A stretch of 64,000 nucleotides of DNA from Microvelia longipes (GCA_018340805.1 JACMZG010001863.1:58355536-58419535); one strand, 5' to 3'. Shown: positions 11,930 to 24,433, numbered from the stretch's first letter. Program-made: numbers and translations. Notes: generated from the letters alone by a model not told the origin.

Positions 11930-13485
11930 AAGAAAATCCTAAAGAAGATCCGACTGAAAAACTTCAGAATAAAGTTCGCCAGACCATTAAAGCACTAACC
12001 ACTGCCCTCAACAGTACTCAGTTTAAACCTAGTCTTATCAGTATGAATCCTCAACCTCCCCGTATTTACGGGGTAGTCAAAATACATAAACCTAGCGCAC
12101 CTATGCGGGTTATTTTATCTAACCTTTCGTCACCTACAGATAAATTATCTAGAGCCACTGATAAGGAATTTAAAAAAGTTACTAATTTTAAGGCTTACGA
12201 TTCCATAAGGAATAGTTTTGAACTGGTTGATGGTTTAACTTCCATTATTTTACCCGACAACGCTATAATGGTATCGTTCGACGTGGTCAACTTATTTCCA
12301 AGTATTGATCCTAAAATATGTAAATTTCTTATGGGTAGGATACTCAAGAAAACTTGTACCGATAAAATACTTATCACTGAAATCACTGATCTACTTAACT
12401 TGTGCTTCGAACAGAATTATGCATTATTTAACGGAAAATTGTATAGCAGTTCGAATGGGTTAGCTATGGGTAACCCTTTAAGCGGGCTAGCTGCCGAAGT
12501 TTTTATGCACTATTTTGGTCAAAAATGTATCCACACACCTAACAACCCATTTTTGAAATACATTCTTCATTGGGTCCGTTACGTCGACGATACTTTCTGC
12601 ATTTGGACCGGTAGCCGTTCTCAATTAAACAGATTTCTCCAGTACCTGAACCAATGTTGTGAAAACATAACATTTACGATGGAGGTCGAATCAGAGGCAG
12701 GTTCGATCAATTACCTTGATCTCACCTTAACTAAGTCAGAAAATAAAATAACCTACTCGATCTACAGAAAACCAACTTCTACCGATACTGTTCTACACGC
12801 TACTTCACGGCATCCATGGTCACATAAACTGGCTGCCTTCAATAGTTATGTCCATAGGCTTTTAAACATTCCACTCAGTAATGATAGTTTTAATAAAGAA
12901 AAGGCGATCTTAAAGCATATCGCCGTGAAAAACGGATACGCCAGTAACATAATAGATGCCATAATAAACAAAAACTTAAAAAACGGACTCTGGCTCAAAT
13001 ATACCAGTCACCAGCTTCACCTGTGGAGTCGGATAGGACGCGCTACTCTATTCCATACATTGGTACTGTTTCAGTCCAAATCGCCAATACCTTCAGGTCT
13101 TTTGGAAGACTTAGTGCATTCCGTGCTACTAACTCCTTAAGACAACAACTTTCTCGGGTTAAAGATCCTATACCCCCAGAAAATAAGAGTGGTGTGTATG
13201 CTATCCGATGTGGAGCAGCAGGATGTGCTAAAGCGTATTGCGGGCAAACTGGTAGAGAATTCAAGTCCCGTTTAGGCGAACATATAAAGAAAACTTCGTC
13301 AAGTTTTTATCAGCATATTACAGATAAATCATAAAGATGAACCCCACGAAGTTTTTTTCTACATTTTGCCCCTAAAGGAGGAAAGTTGAACTCGCTGGAA
13401 AATCTTGAAATACGTAGACTCCAATATAAGAACCTGAAAATTCGCTTAACAAGAAAAATGAAGGCGAGGACTCAGCTATCTTGTA
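11880..13485 (+). pseudogene. PLE reverse transcriptase / GIY-YIG endonuclease, broken
   Basis: The frame that ends at 13140 carries the PLE-type RT series in order: VVKIHKPSAPMRVI, SFDVVNLFPSID, GLAMGNPLSG, the catalytic YVDD in HWVRYVDDTFCIW, INYLDL and IYRKPTSTD, then HPWSHKLAAF. Near 13020-13030 the reading shifts to another frame, which carries the linker IPYIG ... VKDPIPPENKSG and then the GIY-YIG nuclease (GVYAIRCG, YCGQTGREFKSRL). A stop at 13332-13334 interrupts it. The C-terminal motif GGKLNSLENLEI continues in a third frame to about 13485. The N-terminal part of the protein is missing. The gene reverse-transcribed and integrated the element; this copy is inactive. Confidence 0.9.
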
Positions 13486-13523
13486 TCCCTTGATAGACAA
13501 GGTCAATAAAAGGTCAGTCGTCT

Positions 13524-13831
13524 CCATACTCTTAACAGAGGTCCTGGACAGTTGACGGCTCGATATCTTTCCGGTATGCTTTTTTGTGTTTTAAACGTAT
13601 TTATTTTTATTATAATTGGATTTATATTTATTATTTTCATTAGGTTTAGGTTTTAACTTTTTTACGTTTGTGATTAACTTTTTTATTTTTATTTATTTTA
13701 TTAATTGGATGTATGTTGTTATAATATGTTTGTATTGCTATGTTAGGCACTGATGATGGCGTAAGCTGAAAGCCGGTTCTGCCTTAATAAATAAAAATCT
13801 TGTGGAAAAGACGGAGTTGATGACTTTTATT
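13524..13831 (+). repeat. PLE right terminal repeat
   Basis: This partner of 11622-11929 in opposite orientation overlaps the 3' untranslated part of the element and holds the hammerhead motif. Confidence 0.9.
13743..13786 (+). ncRNA. Predicted type I hammerhead ribozyme with minimal helix III
   Basis: The core elements appear in the right order: stem I 5' strand AGGCA (13745-13749), CTGATGA (13750-13756), a short stem II GGC/GCT, GAAA (13768-13771), helix III GCCGGT (13772-13777), then TC and the stem I 3' strand TGCCT (13780-13784). Cleavage is expected after C13779. Helix III is self-complementary and too short to close within one molecule, which fits a dimeric hammerhead. Hammerheads in Penelope terminal repeats are established; activity here is inferred. 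Confidence 0.65.
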
Positions 13832-14034
13832 AAAAAGCATTCCACAGCGTAGTAAAAAATATTGAATCTGTAGAAAATTATCAAACGACACTATATTGTA
13901 GCATTGCATCAGAGGTTTTTATATCAAACAGTTCAAAATGTCAAATTTCATTTAAATTTTTCTTATCCATTTACTTGTCATATCTTACATTTTCTGTTTA
14001 TAATATATACATACATACATACACACACAACACA

Positions 14035-14240
<206 letters not shown>

Positions 14241-14245
14241 TTTTT

Positions 14246-16889
14246 TTTTTGTGTGTATTTATAGTATATTTTTGTTTTATTTTATGGCACACGCTAACTT
14301 TCGAACGCTTTATCGAATCGGAATGCAAGAAAAATCCTACTCAATAATTTTCAGAACCTTATTGTTTATAAAATGTTTATGACCTCAATAAGTAACTTAT
14401 AAGTTAGTTAACATTTTGAAGAAGACACTGGATTAGTGAAGAAGATAACATTTTGGAGATTAGCCCTGGAATCATGAGGCCACTTTGGGCTTGAAAAACT
14501 TCAAAACGTTATTGGAAAGATTTTTTTACCATCCACACATTTTTTTCAATTTTATATGATTCCATTTTGATGTGCCGTTTGTAATTACCCCATTTCATTA
14601 AAAATAGATGAGCGGCTTGAGTTGCAGCTGGTTTTCAAGAAATGTCAACATCCATACAAGCATACACACACACAGAGACACCACTTTTTTGGGATATTGA
14701 GGTGCTGAAACATCGACTAATTATGAAAAATTGGGTGTTATGTTTAGCTAAAGCAATGCTTCTCCCTTCTTATATGAGGCACGGAAGCAACAGTGTCTTT
14801 TATTTTATTTTGTATTAAAATTGTAAGAGTAAGCATCTCTCCTCCAGGCAGCTCTAGCTATGGATAAGACTTGCTACTAAAAATTTAATAAAGAAATTTA
14901 GTATTTTTACAATAATTAAAGTCATACAATCATTAATTCGAAATTTAATTTAATTTTATGCTTACTATTAGGAAAAGAATGACTAATTCTACAATATTTT
15001 TTAAACAGGAACTCTTCTTTTCCTAATAGTAATTATGGAATTCTACAAAAAAGACTTTTCTCTCTTTAGAAGTTTAATTTTATACGCAATAGGTATTAAG
15101 CGGTATGGATCGTGGTTAGTAGGTGGACGAGTGTAAACAATTGAAGCCAGATTGAAGTAAAATAAAATATAAATTTAGTGTTTTTAAATTTATTCGGACA
15201 AGCAAAGCCAGGCCCACGTGGTGAAGATGATCATAGGAAATTCTATAAGGAGGAAAATTTCCGAGGTACCCTAACCAAATTTTTCGTTAAGATAATTTTG
15301 GGTAGTAAAATGTAAACATGTTTAGTAGTTGTTTTAAAGGTTTTTATTTTTGTATTTGTAAAAAATTCTCCCAATTTCTTTGATAAAATACAACATTCTA
15401 CGCTTCAACAAAATTATTGTTCACATCTGCTAAAAATATTTATACTTATTTTATATTTCAGATTTTCTTTTCTATAACGCGTATCAATCGATTTATACAT
15501 ATTATGCCACTATAAGAACCATATGTAGTTATTGCAACCTGAGTTTTGTTGCAATCTTGAGATTATTATTAACTCAATAATAATCTCAATAAAGGGGAAA
15601 TAAGGGGAATAAAGGGGATGACGCATTAAGGAACTTTTCTGACCCCATGGAAGTTGTATGAGATAGAGAATTAGAAGCAAACTTACCCCTTCCCCATGAT
15701 TATAATGAAAAAATCGCCAAACGCAGGTTATGTAGCAAGGTTGTCGAGTTTGCTTCTCAACTTTCTTCTGTGCTTCTCGTGATTGTTACATTTGTGGTGC
15801 TTGTTTATTCATTTGTGCTTATATAATTTTAAATTTTGGAATATACTTTGCCTCTTCAGTGAGTGATAATTTAAGCGTGTTTTGTTATAACCTTCTCAAG
15901 CAATAAACAATGGAAATCATTGTGACGTAAGTTTGCCACTAAATTTTAAGACCTGCGCTGTTTTAAGAATTGTAAGCATGAGTAGTTTGTACCAAGCATG
16001 TAGAGTTGGTTTTTGACGTGTGTTTCGTGTTGAATTCTCTCTATTTTCTATTTTTCGATGGGGTCACTTGTTTGTATGGCAAATCGACTTAGTGCGTCAT
16101 CCCCTTTATTCAAGATCCTTGAACTAGACCTAAGGTTTCATTTTTGTACCAAGATTCAACTTTCTAGCATAAATACGTTGGGGCTACGAGGATTGGGTGT
16201 GTTTCTATACTCACATCCATACAAACAGATACCTATGTGGAAAGCTCTCAGAAAGTCTTAAAATTCCTGAAACAAATTACTAGCTGAAAAACCCGGTTTC
16301 AGATTTTTTACAAACACAATACTTTTTCGTAATACTTATGGTTTAAATGAAGAAAAGTAAAAATACTTTTTTCAGTAAAATGATGTGGAGATATTTTATC
16401 CGGAGATGAGAAGAGGGGCAGGTATTAAAACAGATTATCAGAACGTTATGAGAAACGTAATAAAGCGGCTTAGGAGCCGTCTTGATTCATACTCGGCTTA
16501 ACCTTCATGTGATACTTTCGTATGATGAGAGATATTCCTTCTCGATGCTATTCATTCAACGTGTTTATTGCTTCCATGAGTATATTTTTCTGCAAGTATA
16601 AATAATTGCTTCCTTTGTGAAGAATGAAAGCGCTTTTCCTTTGCAATGAGTACTTCCTCGCCGACCAATCTAGTTCTCGCTCAGATTATCGGTTTTGCTT
16701 TACAATCGGAGGGGGTAACACTTTTATTTTATTCTTAGTTTCCTTGAATTTTTCAAAGGAAATACGAAAATTTTAATTAATTTTGGTTAATTAATTCTGC
16801 ACAGCATATTAGGCAGACAAACAAAGCTCTGCTTTTTCTTATCTCTAAAATGTTTCAGCGCATTTCCTCTAAAAAAATTAAGTAACATT
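14246..16889. other. Non-coding stretch with degraded repeats
   Basis: No supported gene was seen. Around 14610-14700 and 16110-16260 there are sequences ending in ACATCCATACAAxCA and CACACA-type tracts, resembling decayed tails of the interspersed family seen at 18.6-19.0 kb and 42.8-43.0 kb. Around 15195-15290 a decayed 5S-SINE body (CCGAGGTACC) is visible. The open frame at 16058-16261 falls in such repeat sequence. Confidence 0.4.
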
Positions 16890-16995
16890 AGCTAACAAAT
16901 AGAAGTGTTACCCGTCTGACTATATGAAGCATAAACCGGAAACCTGAGCAAGGACTGGATTGGTGATCATGAAAGCAAACATTCTAAAGGAAATC

Positions 16996-18581
16996 TGTTT
17001 GTATAATTTTAAATTATTAAAAGAAAATGTTACACAGTACTGCTTGACCCGCATAACATTCAGTCCTGCATATATGTGATCTAGCTAGAACGAACCTGGG
17101 TAACAAGTTTGATTCGCTCAGTCCCGTTCGGCACATTGTAAAGATATTGTGTTCCGTGAATATATATCGGTTAACATCCGTTATTTAGTTATTTATTCTG
17201 CTACAATGGTTATGGGCCCAATTTAATTTTGGGTTCTAAATAATTATTTTTTTATTTTTGTAAATTTTAACATCGAAATGTCCGACAACGGTAACGGAAT
17301 CGTGAACCTAGTAAACAAACTAAACGACACTAATTATGTAGTGTGGCAGTACCGAATGACTTCAATTCTGAATGCTTTACGGTTTAGAAAAACACTTAAG
17401 AAACAATAATGCAAATACGAACGAACCATCTGGTTATCTGGATCTGCTTCTTCAAGAAGCAGTACATTGATCGGGCTGAGAAGATGCTTGAAGAAGCGAG
17501 AACTGCAGAATGTACTATTGGTGATCAAGAGTTTATAGTGAGTCTTCTACGTTATCTTCCCGGTAAATATAATGACGTAATTATTTTTAGTATTAGTCTC
17601 CATTGTTTTTTGTGTTTATAAATTCAAGATTTATGAAATAAATCTTGAATTTATTCTTTCCTATCGAGTGTCCGAAAAGAAATAAAATATAATGACATAG
17701 CTTGCCAATATGATAATAACTCAGCTACTGATACTGATATTAGAAAAAGCATTATGATTTTTGGTGAAATATCTCTTAAGACTAACTCAAGTGAGTCTTT
17801 GGCTTTTAAAACTTCTAATCCTAGTAAAAAGAAGTAAAGCGCTGTTTTATCTCTTCTAAGTCAGGCCACTTTGCCAAATACTGTTGCAACAAATATAATA
17901 AAAAAGTTAAACTTAAATCGAGATTGTGGTGGGCGATCATTTCAACAATTCATTCGTTCATCATTTTAACAATTGAAAATAATGTTTACTTTTATATTTA
18001 TGCAATGTAATTTAAATTTAAATTAAGAGCAATAGTCTTTTAAATCTTAATTTTACTAACGGCATTGGTTAAGAAATCACTGAGTTGTTGTTCGAAAAAT
18101 TTAGATTCGAAAGACTTTAAAGGCTCTAAATTTAACTTTAAATTACACAGTATAAATTGTAATTTATTGTATTAATAAATAAATAAATTGTACAATAATA
18201 AATTGTATTGCAAATCTCTTCAATTGCATAATTATAAAAGTAAACAACAATGATTCGAATTAAATTTAATTTTTGAAGAAGTGATTTTTATTTTTACTTG
18301 AAGTGAATAATTTTTGGAAAAGTTGATTAATTTAAGAAGAAATTTCTTATGAATATTTCAAAATTACGGAGGAATGTGTTATTATAATTTTAAAATATGA
18401 AAAGACAATATTACACAATACTGCTTGACCCGTTCAACATTCAGTCTTGCGTATATGACCTAGCAAGAACGAACCTGGGTAACGAGTGATTCGCTCAGTC
18501 CTGTTCGGCATCTTGTGAAGGTATGTTTTCAGTGGATATATATCGGCAAACATCCGTTACTTTGTTATTTATTCTGCTACA
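16996..18581 (+). mobile_element. Decayed copia-type LTR retrotransposon
   Basis: Two LTRs of about 205-210 bp (16996-17205 and 18377-18581) begin TGTT and end CTACA. A perfect 5-bp duplication AAATC flanks them (16991-16995 and 18582-18586). Right after the 5' LTR comes a primer-binding-like TGGTTATGGGCCCAAT (17207-17222), common in insect copia elements, and a purine-rich GGAGGAA precedes the 3' LTR. Only gag relics remain between them; protease, integrase and RT are absent. The LTRs differ at many sites, so the insertion is old. Confidence 0.88.
17279..17905 (+). pseudogene. copia gag remnant
   Basis: An ATG at 17279 opens a frame containing KLNDTNYVVWQYRM, the typical N-terminal gag signature of copia elements, which soon ends in a stop. 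Further pieces in other frames read DQEFIVSLLRYLPGKYNDVI and a zinc-knuckle relic CFISSKSGHFAKYC, in which the second cysteine is replaced by serine. Gag would form the particle that packages the RNA. This copy is non-functional. Confidence 0.8.
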
Positions 18582-19152
18582 AAATCCGTTCAGCTCGCGA
18601 ACCTCAGCGCCAGAATTATTCGGTAGGTATAACTTTATAAAGTGTACCATATAGCAATTAAATCATATCTCTGAAACCAAGATTCGAACCCGAGCATCTA
18701 TGAACTTAGATTACTCGGATCGTCTCTGACTAGAAAATTTGGACTAAATTCATTCTATTTAGAGCCTAAAATACATTGAAAACAATACCCTACTCGATAT
18801 TTGTTGTTTACATGCTGTAAGCTAAATATTACGGTTTAACAACTTGGTTTTCAATATGGTTTATGGCCTCTCCAATCCAAGGTTGGTTTTAGTACCAAGT
18901 TTAATTAAAAATATTTATTGGTTCTAACAGAATCGTGTTTACGAGAAAATATCTTGAGACACAGACACACACAAATTATATAAAACTAATAAATAATAAT
19001 TTCGACTCCTTCCAGAGTATCACCGTATTTATAATATATTTATTTTTATTATAATGGTGAATTATAATGGAATGAACTGTTGTTTGGATTGATAGATAGT
19101 AATTGATAAGGGTAGATGTGCACTTTTCTTATAAATACTCTGATTTAAATTA

Positions 19153-19650
19153 GTACGTTCACACACACTTTAGATCCGCGTATCGTATAGAGTACGATCT
19201 CTCAATACGGTAATTTAAGCTGTATGAACCATGCGGAGGAGATCCGATCGCATACGCTAGAACTAGGGAGATGGAATCTAAATGGATCCCCGATACGCTG
19301 TCTTTTTGTGTGTGTACCTTTAGAGACGATCGTATTTAACGGATAATCTTCTCATCGAACTTTTATTTCTCTTTATTTCACTTCTATATAACCGTTTTTG
19401 ATCAAATAACTTTTGGAATATTATTTTTTTTAGTGTAACTTTATTATTACGCAAAGAAATCACAATTTAATTAAATATATTTTTTAATTAAACCAAAAGT
19501 GAAGGTTCACTATACAAGACGCCATGTTTTGGCGGAATCAGTTATCACTCGATCGACTAAACAAATACGCTGCAAGAACCGTGAAGTTAGTTGACCGTAT
19601 TGTGTACGTATTCTATACGATCCGCGGATCTAGAGTGTGTGTGAACGTAC
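19153..19650. mobile_element. MITE with TIR GTACGTTCACACACAC, TA flanks
   Basis: The 498-bp element has imperfect terminal inverted repeats of about 60 bp (GTACGTTCACACACACT..., including TAGATCCGCG and ATCGTATAGA). TA flanks it on both sides (19151-19152 and 19651-19652). The open frame crossing its right end (19524-19748) is not a gene. It could equally be a Harbinger-like element if TTA/TAA is the target. Confidence 0.8.
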
Positions 19651-19652
19651 TA

Positions 19653-20454
19653 AATGACTATGCTCCTGTGATTATTAAGCCTCTTAATATGATTGGTGAG
19701 GAAGCATTGTTTCATGATTGCCAGCTTGTTTTTCAATTCATTCGATAAAAGCTGCTTAGCTAAAAGATCCATAATAAAATATTTTCAGTTTCCTTAGGGT
19801 TTTACCTAGGTAAAAGACAGGAAATGAAATGGTTTTGTATCTGCGTTATAAACCCTAATAATTATAAACCCTAATATAGCTGATAAGATAAACAGCAAAG
19901 GTCAATTTTCCTTTCAATTTATACCGCTTACTTATTGAACATTTAACTTTACCTTATTAAACATTTAATTAAATCTTTTATATCAATTATTATCACCACA
20001 TTTAAAGGGAAAGATCAACATAATCAGTTAGTTTGCATTTAACTGGTAATTCGTATTTGCTTTTTATCTTTGATAACTAAACGCTAATAAAATCATTTTA
20101 ATCTTCATCTACTACCGTAGGTAAATAGGAAAATTATTGTGTTTGCGCCCTTAAATACCACAAACCGAGATTTTATTAAAGTGATCCGTTTTAAGAGTTT
20201 TCATAACGATCTGCGATTTGACATTCAACATAATGTTCATTCGTTTGTCTGTGTGTGTGCCTATCTCATGCAGTGATAATTAAAAAAAACGTTAAAACGA
20301 GTCACAAAAATTAAACTTTAGTTTTAGTTAGGGTGCCAGGAATAAAAGATGTCCTTAAAATTTTGATTAACATATTATGTTGTCCTATATCAGTTTGTTA
20401 TATAAACATTACATTTTTATTTAAATGGCCAAATTTTCGAATGTTTTGCTCAAT
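19653..20454. other. Non-coding stretch
   Basis: No gene or recognisable repeat family was seen. There is a short near-duplication of TAATTATAAACCC around 19855-19880. Confidence 0.45.
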
Positions 20455-20635
20455 AAATCGGGTACGGGGTACCTCTGAAATTTTCCCCTCCCCATCGGAT
20501 TCGTTACGCTCATTCTCGTCTCTACTTCGAAATTGATTCGCTCGTCCTCAGACCGTAAATACATTTGTTTTATTCCCAACGGTCACCCATCCAGGCACTA
20601 GCCTCACTCGATGCTGCCTAACTTTTATGATCATT
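20455..20635 (-). mobile_element. 5S-rRNA-derived SINE, copy 1
   Basis: On the minus strand the head near 20580-20625 reads AGGCAGCATCGAGTGAGGC and then a GGATGGGTGACCG block, which mirrors the 3' half (internal promoter region) of arthropod 5S rRNA. The body carries GAGGACGAGCGAA, and the tail ends in AGAGGTACCCCGTACCCGAT. Confidence 0.75.
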
Positions 20636-20639
20636 AAAA

Positions 20640-23070
20640 CCCGTAGATATACTTTTTTCTTTTTTTTTTTTATAGGGCGCATGCTCCGTGATAATATTAC
20701 ATGCGCTCGGCTGCACAGGGGGATAAAGCTTACATGCAGCTCCGGTTTTTTTTCTTTATTTATTTTTGTCAAGTACAACAACAATATTTAGAATATTCAA
20801 TGTATTAAGCACAAACTTAGAACAATGTAATTTATTCTAAAATGATGCAAGCTTTTTCTTACATCTTACATTTAATCTTACGTAGATATACTTGTATTTA
20901 AAAGAAACTTGATGTACTTATTTATATTATTAATACTTATATTATTATAAGTTATATTATAATATTGTTATTTATAATACTTATACTTATAAGTATTACT
21001 TATACTTACATTATTTTATACTTACTTGTATTAAATTTCAACTCAATTAATTTATTTTCAATATTTTGCTATTATTTAAAATACGAATTTTGAAATTTCA
21101 TTATTTCGGGTTAATGACGTCATAAAAATATTCTCCGGATAGCACAATCACCGGATTAATAGCACAATTTCCCGGATTAATAATGACGACCCTGTCCAGT
21201 CCAAGGAAATACATCAAGAAATTCGATAAAAGATTGGCTGTCTAATAAAATTTAATATCAAACAGCTTACTACGTCAAAAATTCTGATTAAAATATAAAT
21301 TGAAAAAGGGGTGATCTGGTAAACATTTATAATTTATTAAGATGCTTTGACAAAATATATTAAATCTATTTTCTATGATTAAGCTAATTGTCCTGTAAGA
21401 CCCGAGTATATTTTAAACTAGGGAAATGAGCTGTCAGATCCATGTTTTGTGATAAAGGGGGGGGGGGGGGATTTTTTTATAAAAAAAACTGATAAAGAAA
21501 CACTAGTGCTTCAATATCAAGTTTTAATATTTTGACTGACATTGAAAATTATAATATTACAAAAAATAATAATAAAATAAAGATAAGAAGAGCTGAAAAA
21601 GGACGAGAGAAGGTGAAGTGGTTGTTGGGTTATATTAAAGATGTAGGTTATATTACATTCAATGTTATGCCGGGTTAGTATAACCTTGTATATAAAGGGC
21701 TCTCTTCAAGTATAGGAGGGAGGGGTAGAATTTCATAGCATGAGCGCCTGTCTCATCAGCCCTCTCCCTTGAGCGGGGGGAGCCATGCCCTTCAGTTCAC
21801 TCGACGCGTTCGCAGCGCAAGCATTGCCGTCGAATTTATTTATTTTTCAAAAAAATATTTCTCGAAAAAGTTTCGCAATCGTACCGCCCTTTTTTTTTAA
21901 AAAAAATATTGTATAAAATATTGGATTATTTTAATTTTTAAAGGTAATTAATATGAATAATTAATAATAATAGCGAAAAAAATATTGGGTCGGTTCAGCA
22001 GGTTGAACCGGTTAAATATAACTAAATTTTTCAGGTTTATTTGCCCTCATGAGTTTTCCTTGAATTTTTCAATTTGTATGAATTTTTGTTTATATTTATT
22101 TTAGCTAATTTACATCAGAAAATGACGCTAATGTTTCATTTGTATTACTCTGATAAAATATTATATCGAGTCGTTATTTTTCTTTTACTGTCATTTATTG
22201 AGTGAATTTCGAAGAAAATCAAGTCTCTACTTGGCTGTAGTATTTTTTTAATATATTTTTGTGATGAGTTTTTATGGGCACAAAACACAGGTCAAATTTT
22301 TATTCTTCATACACGACCACAATTATATTATTTATTTATTTTTAATGTTATGTAATTTATTTTATTATTTTCATACGTGATAACAAGCCAATGACAGCTT
22401 TCCCATTCAAATTATTCATTTATTTTTTTACAAATTTGATCATTACCACAATTTTTTTACTCTACTATAAATAATTACTATTATATTAATTGATTACCAT
22501 AAATAATTATATCGATTGCCGATATAGTATAAATAGTATTATATTGATTTTCTACCATAAACTCTTACTGCCATATTAATTTTGGTCATAAAATATTCCT
22601 GTTACAATAATTACCATGAATGATTATACACAAATAATTTTTTGAAGCACATTAAAAAATAGAATTATTTTTTAAATGAAATATGATCTTATTGGATTTT
22701 AATTAAAAATCATAATCAATCAATATTTGTTTATGATTTGTTCTGTTTAGTTTTAGAATAGCTATGTCAGCATATCACTCTATTGTTATTGATTTCTAAT
22801 ATAATTATATTCTCAGTATCTCAAATAATTACACTAAAACACAACTATATGACTGATGAAGACACGCAAAGCAACAGAAGATATTCTTCTAATATTTCTT
22901 TGTTTTATATATATATTTATATATACATAATATTATATTCTTCATTCATTTTTATACTTTGTTAGCCATTTTTAGAAATTATTTTTACGTTATATAATTT
23001 TAAATAATAACTAAAAGTCAAAATGAGAAAGAGTGGATTTTTTTTAAACTTTTCCATGTGACCCAAGTAT
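20640..23070. other. Non-coding AT-rich stretch
   Basis: I saw no supported gene. The stretch includes a run of about 11 G near 21460, polyT/A tracts and TTAT-rich low complexity at 20930-21050 and 22440-22600. Open frames at 20548-20784 and 22783-22965 have no coding character. Confidence 0.45.
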
Positions 23071-23073
23071 GTG

Positions 23074-23128
<55 letters not shown>

Positions 23129-23140
23129 ATATATATATAT

Positions 23141-23189
23141 GCCACTGAAGTCTGATGCTTATACCACAGGGATCATAATAATCACGTTA

Positions 23190-23263
<74 letters not shown>

Positions 23264-23309
23264 CGTGATTATTATGTTCCCTGTGGTATAAGAATCAGAC
23301 TTCAGTGGC
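23141..23309. repeat. Palindrome with a (TA)n core
   Basis: Arms of about 48-50 bp (left GCCACTGAAGTCTGATGCTT..., right mirrored and ending in GACTTCAGTGGC) surround about 70 bp of TA repeat. A further TA tract lies just outside the left arm. The whole can fold into a cruciform, and it may be a foldback element whose centre expanded as a microsatellite. Confidence 0.85.
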
Positions 23310-23847
23310 GGAGGTCTGGGATTCACAGCCTCCAAATGAGGCTATGTTATCATTTGTTATGATAAGTATTTGTTTATAAAGATTACTTTAAACTCAGTTG
23401 ATGCCTTCCATCTGTAGTTACTCCCGAAGTGTGAATTTACTAGTAACTGAAAGGTTTTAAAACGCTTATTATTTTATGACATCGACACCACTGGCAATTA
23501 TCGCGTTACATAACTCTATGTAACTCTCTTATACAGTACTGTTCTCAATACTTGTACTTTAGGTAAATACTCAGATCTCTCACACCTGGTACAACTCTGG
23601 GCTTGTGGAGAGCAGTCCAGGGTGGGAGAAGGGAGAACGGGACATGTGAAGAGAACAGACCAGAATTATCAGGAATCCCAAGAAGGAGGATTACCTGGAG
23701 CTGAAAACCCGTTCACATATCTGGGTATAATCAATGCACTAGAAGAAATTATTAGGCGCAGACCTTACCTACATCCCCCAGAACACGTACGGAGACGTCC
23801 TGAGCTTATGCAAACATAGGCATGGTTACTGTACTTCAACATTTATG
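23310..23847. other. Unexplained stretch with a weak open frame
   Basis: The plus-strand frame at 23622-23819 reads a charged peptide with YLGIINALEEIIRRRPYLHP, and it is less AT-rich than its surroundings. It has no splice context that I can support and no family I recognise. It may be a transposon-derived relic. Confidence 0.25.
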
Positions 23848-24035
23848 GAGAACCAGCCCCGCATATGCGTATTTGACGATCGTTAAGCACGCTTAAATAA
23901 GAGGAACAAAGGTAACCAAGTAAACAAAACTCGGCTGGGTTGGCCTGTCCTGATCCAGGACCGGCTGGCATTGAACCAACGACCTCTTGATTAACAAGCG
24001 TTGATTTTAACCACTGGACCGCCCTGCTCGGTACG
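23848..24035 (-). mobile_element. tRNA-derived SINE-like element
   Basis: On the minus strand the head reads GGGCGGTCCAGTGGTTAAAA (A-box-like) and, about 40 bases later, GTTGGTTCAATGCC (B-box-like), with an anticodon-arm-like segment between. A unique body of about 130 bp follows. The acceptor stem does not close, so it is not a functional tRNA gene. Confidence 0.7.
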
Positions 24036-24045
24036 AACAAAACAA

Positions 24046-24385
24046 TTCGTAAAAAACGTAATAATTCGATTTACATAAAAAACGAATAATTATTATTATT
24101 ATTGTTTATGTATAAAAACTTTATTAAACGACAAATAATATAGTAATACAGGCTAATATAGTAATATTGACTTTTAATTAAAAACTTTAAAGTTAAAATA
24201 TAAATACAGAAAAACCAGGTTCTATTCTCAGACAAGGTTTATTAATAGTAGGAAAGAAATTAAAGAGTAAAAAAATAAAACGTAAAAAATGTAATAATTC
24301 GATTTACATAAAAAACGAATAATAATTATTATTATTATTGTTTATGTATAAAACTTTATTAAACGACAAATAAATAGTAATACAG
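24046..24385. repeat. Tandem duplication, unit about 235 bp
   Basis: The segment starting GTAATAATTCGATTTACATA recurs at 24290 after about 235 bp. The second copy is truncated at about 24385. Part of the unit (TTAATTAAAAACTTTAAAGT ... AAGAAATTAAAGAGTAAAAA) also recurs at 29098-29215. Confidence 0.8.
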
Positions 24386-24431
24386 GCGAATTTTAAAAAT
24401 ATTATAAGATCATTTGTTGAAGCTAAAAATC

Positions 24432-24433
<2 letters not shown>

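Larger units (their letters stand above)
11624..13863 (+). mobile_element. Penelope-like retroelement with inverted terminal repeats
   Basis: The element is flanked by a perfect 12-bp duplication GAATCTGTAGAA (11612-11623 and 13864-13875). It carries about 308-bp terminal repeats in inverted orientation (11622-11929 and 13524-13831), and the right one is followed by a tail of about 32 bp. Between them lies a 5'-truncated reverse transcriptase plus GIY-YIG frame. Inverted terminal repeats and a short extension beyond the terminal repeat are known features of Penelope elements. The terminal repeats contain hammerhead-like sequences. The copy is dead because its coding region is truncated and frameshifted. 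Confidence 0.9.
16890..18990. repeat. Interspersed repeat R1, split by a copia insertion
   Basis: The left part (about 16890-16995, with AGCATAAACCGGAAACC and ATTCTAAAGGAAATC) and the right part (18582 on, with GCGCCAGAATTATT and a GATTCGAACCC box) join across the copia element into one sequence. That sequence matches repeats at 41930-42510, 44280-44575 and 48890-49270. The GATTCGAACCC/GATTTGAACCC segment resembles a tRNA B box in reverse, so the family may be a tRNA-derived SINE. This was joined by eye; exact ends are uncertain. Confidence 0.7.

Noticed and set aside
23960..24030. Possible functional tRNA gene on the minus strand
   Set aside because: A and B boxes are present, but the acceptor stem does not pair and the B box is altered. 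It fits a tRNA-derived SINE head.
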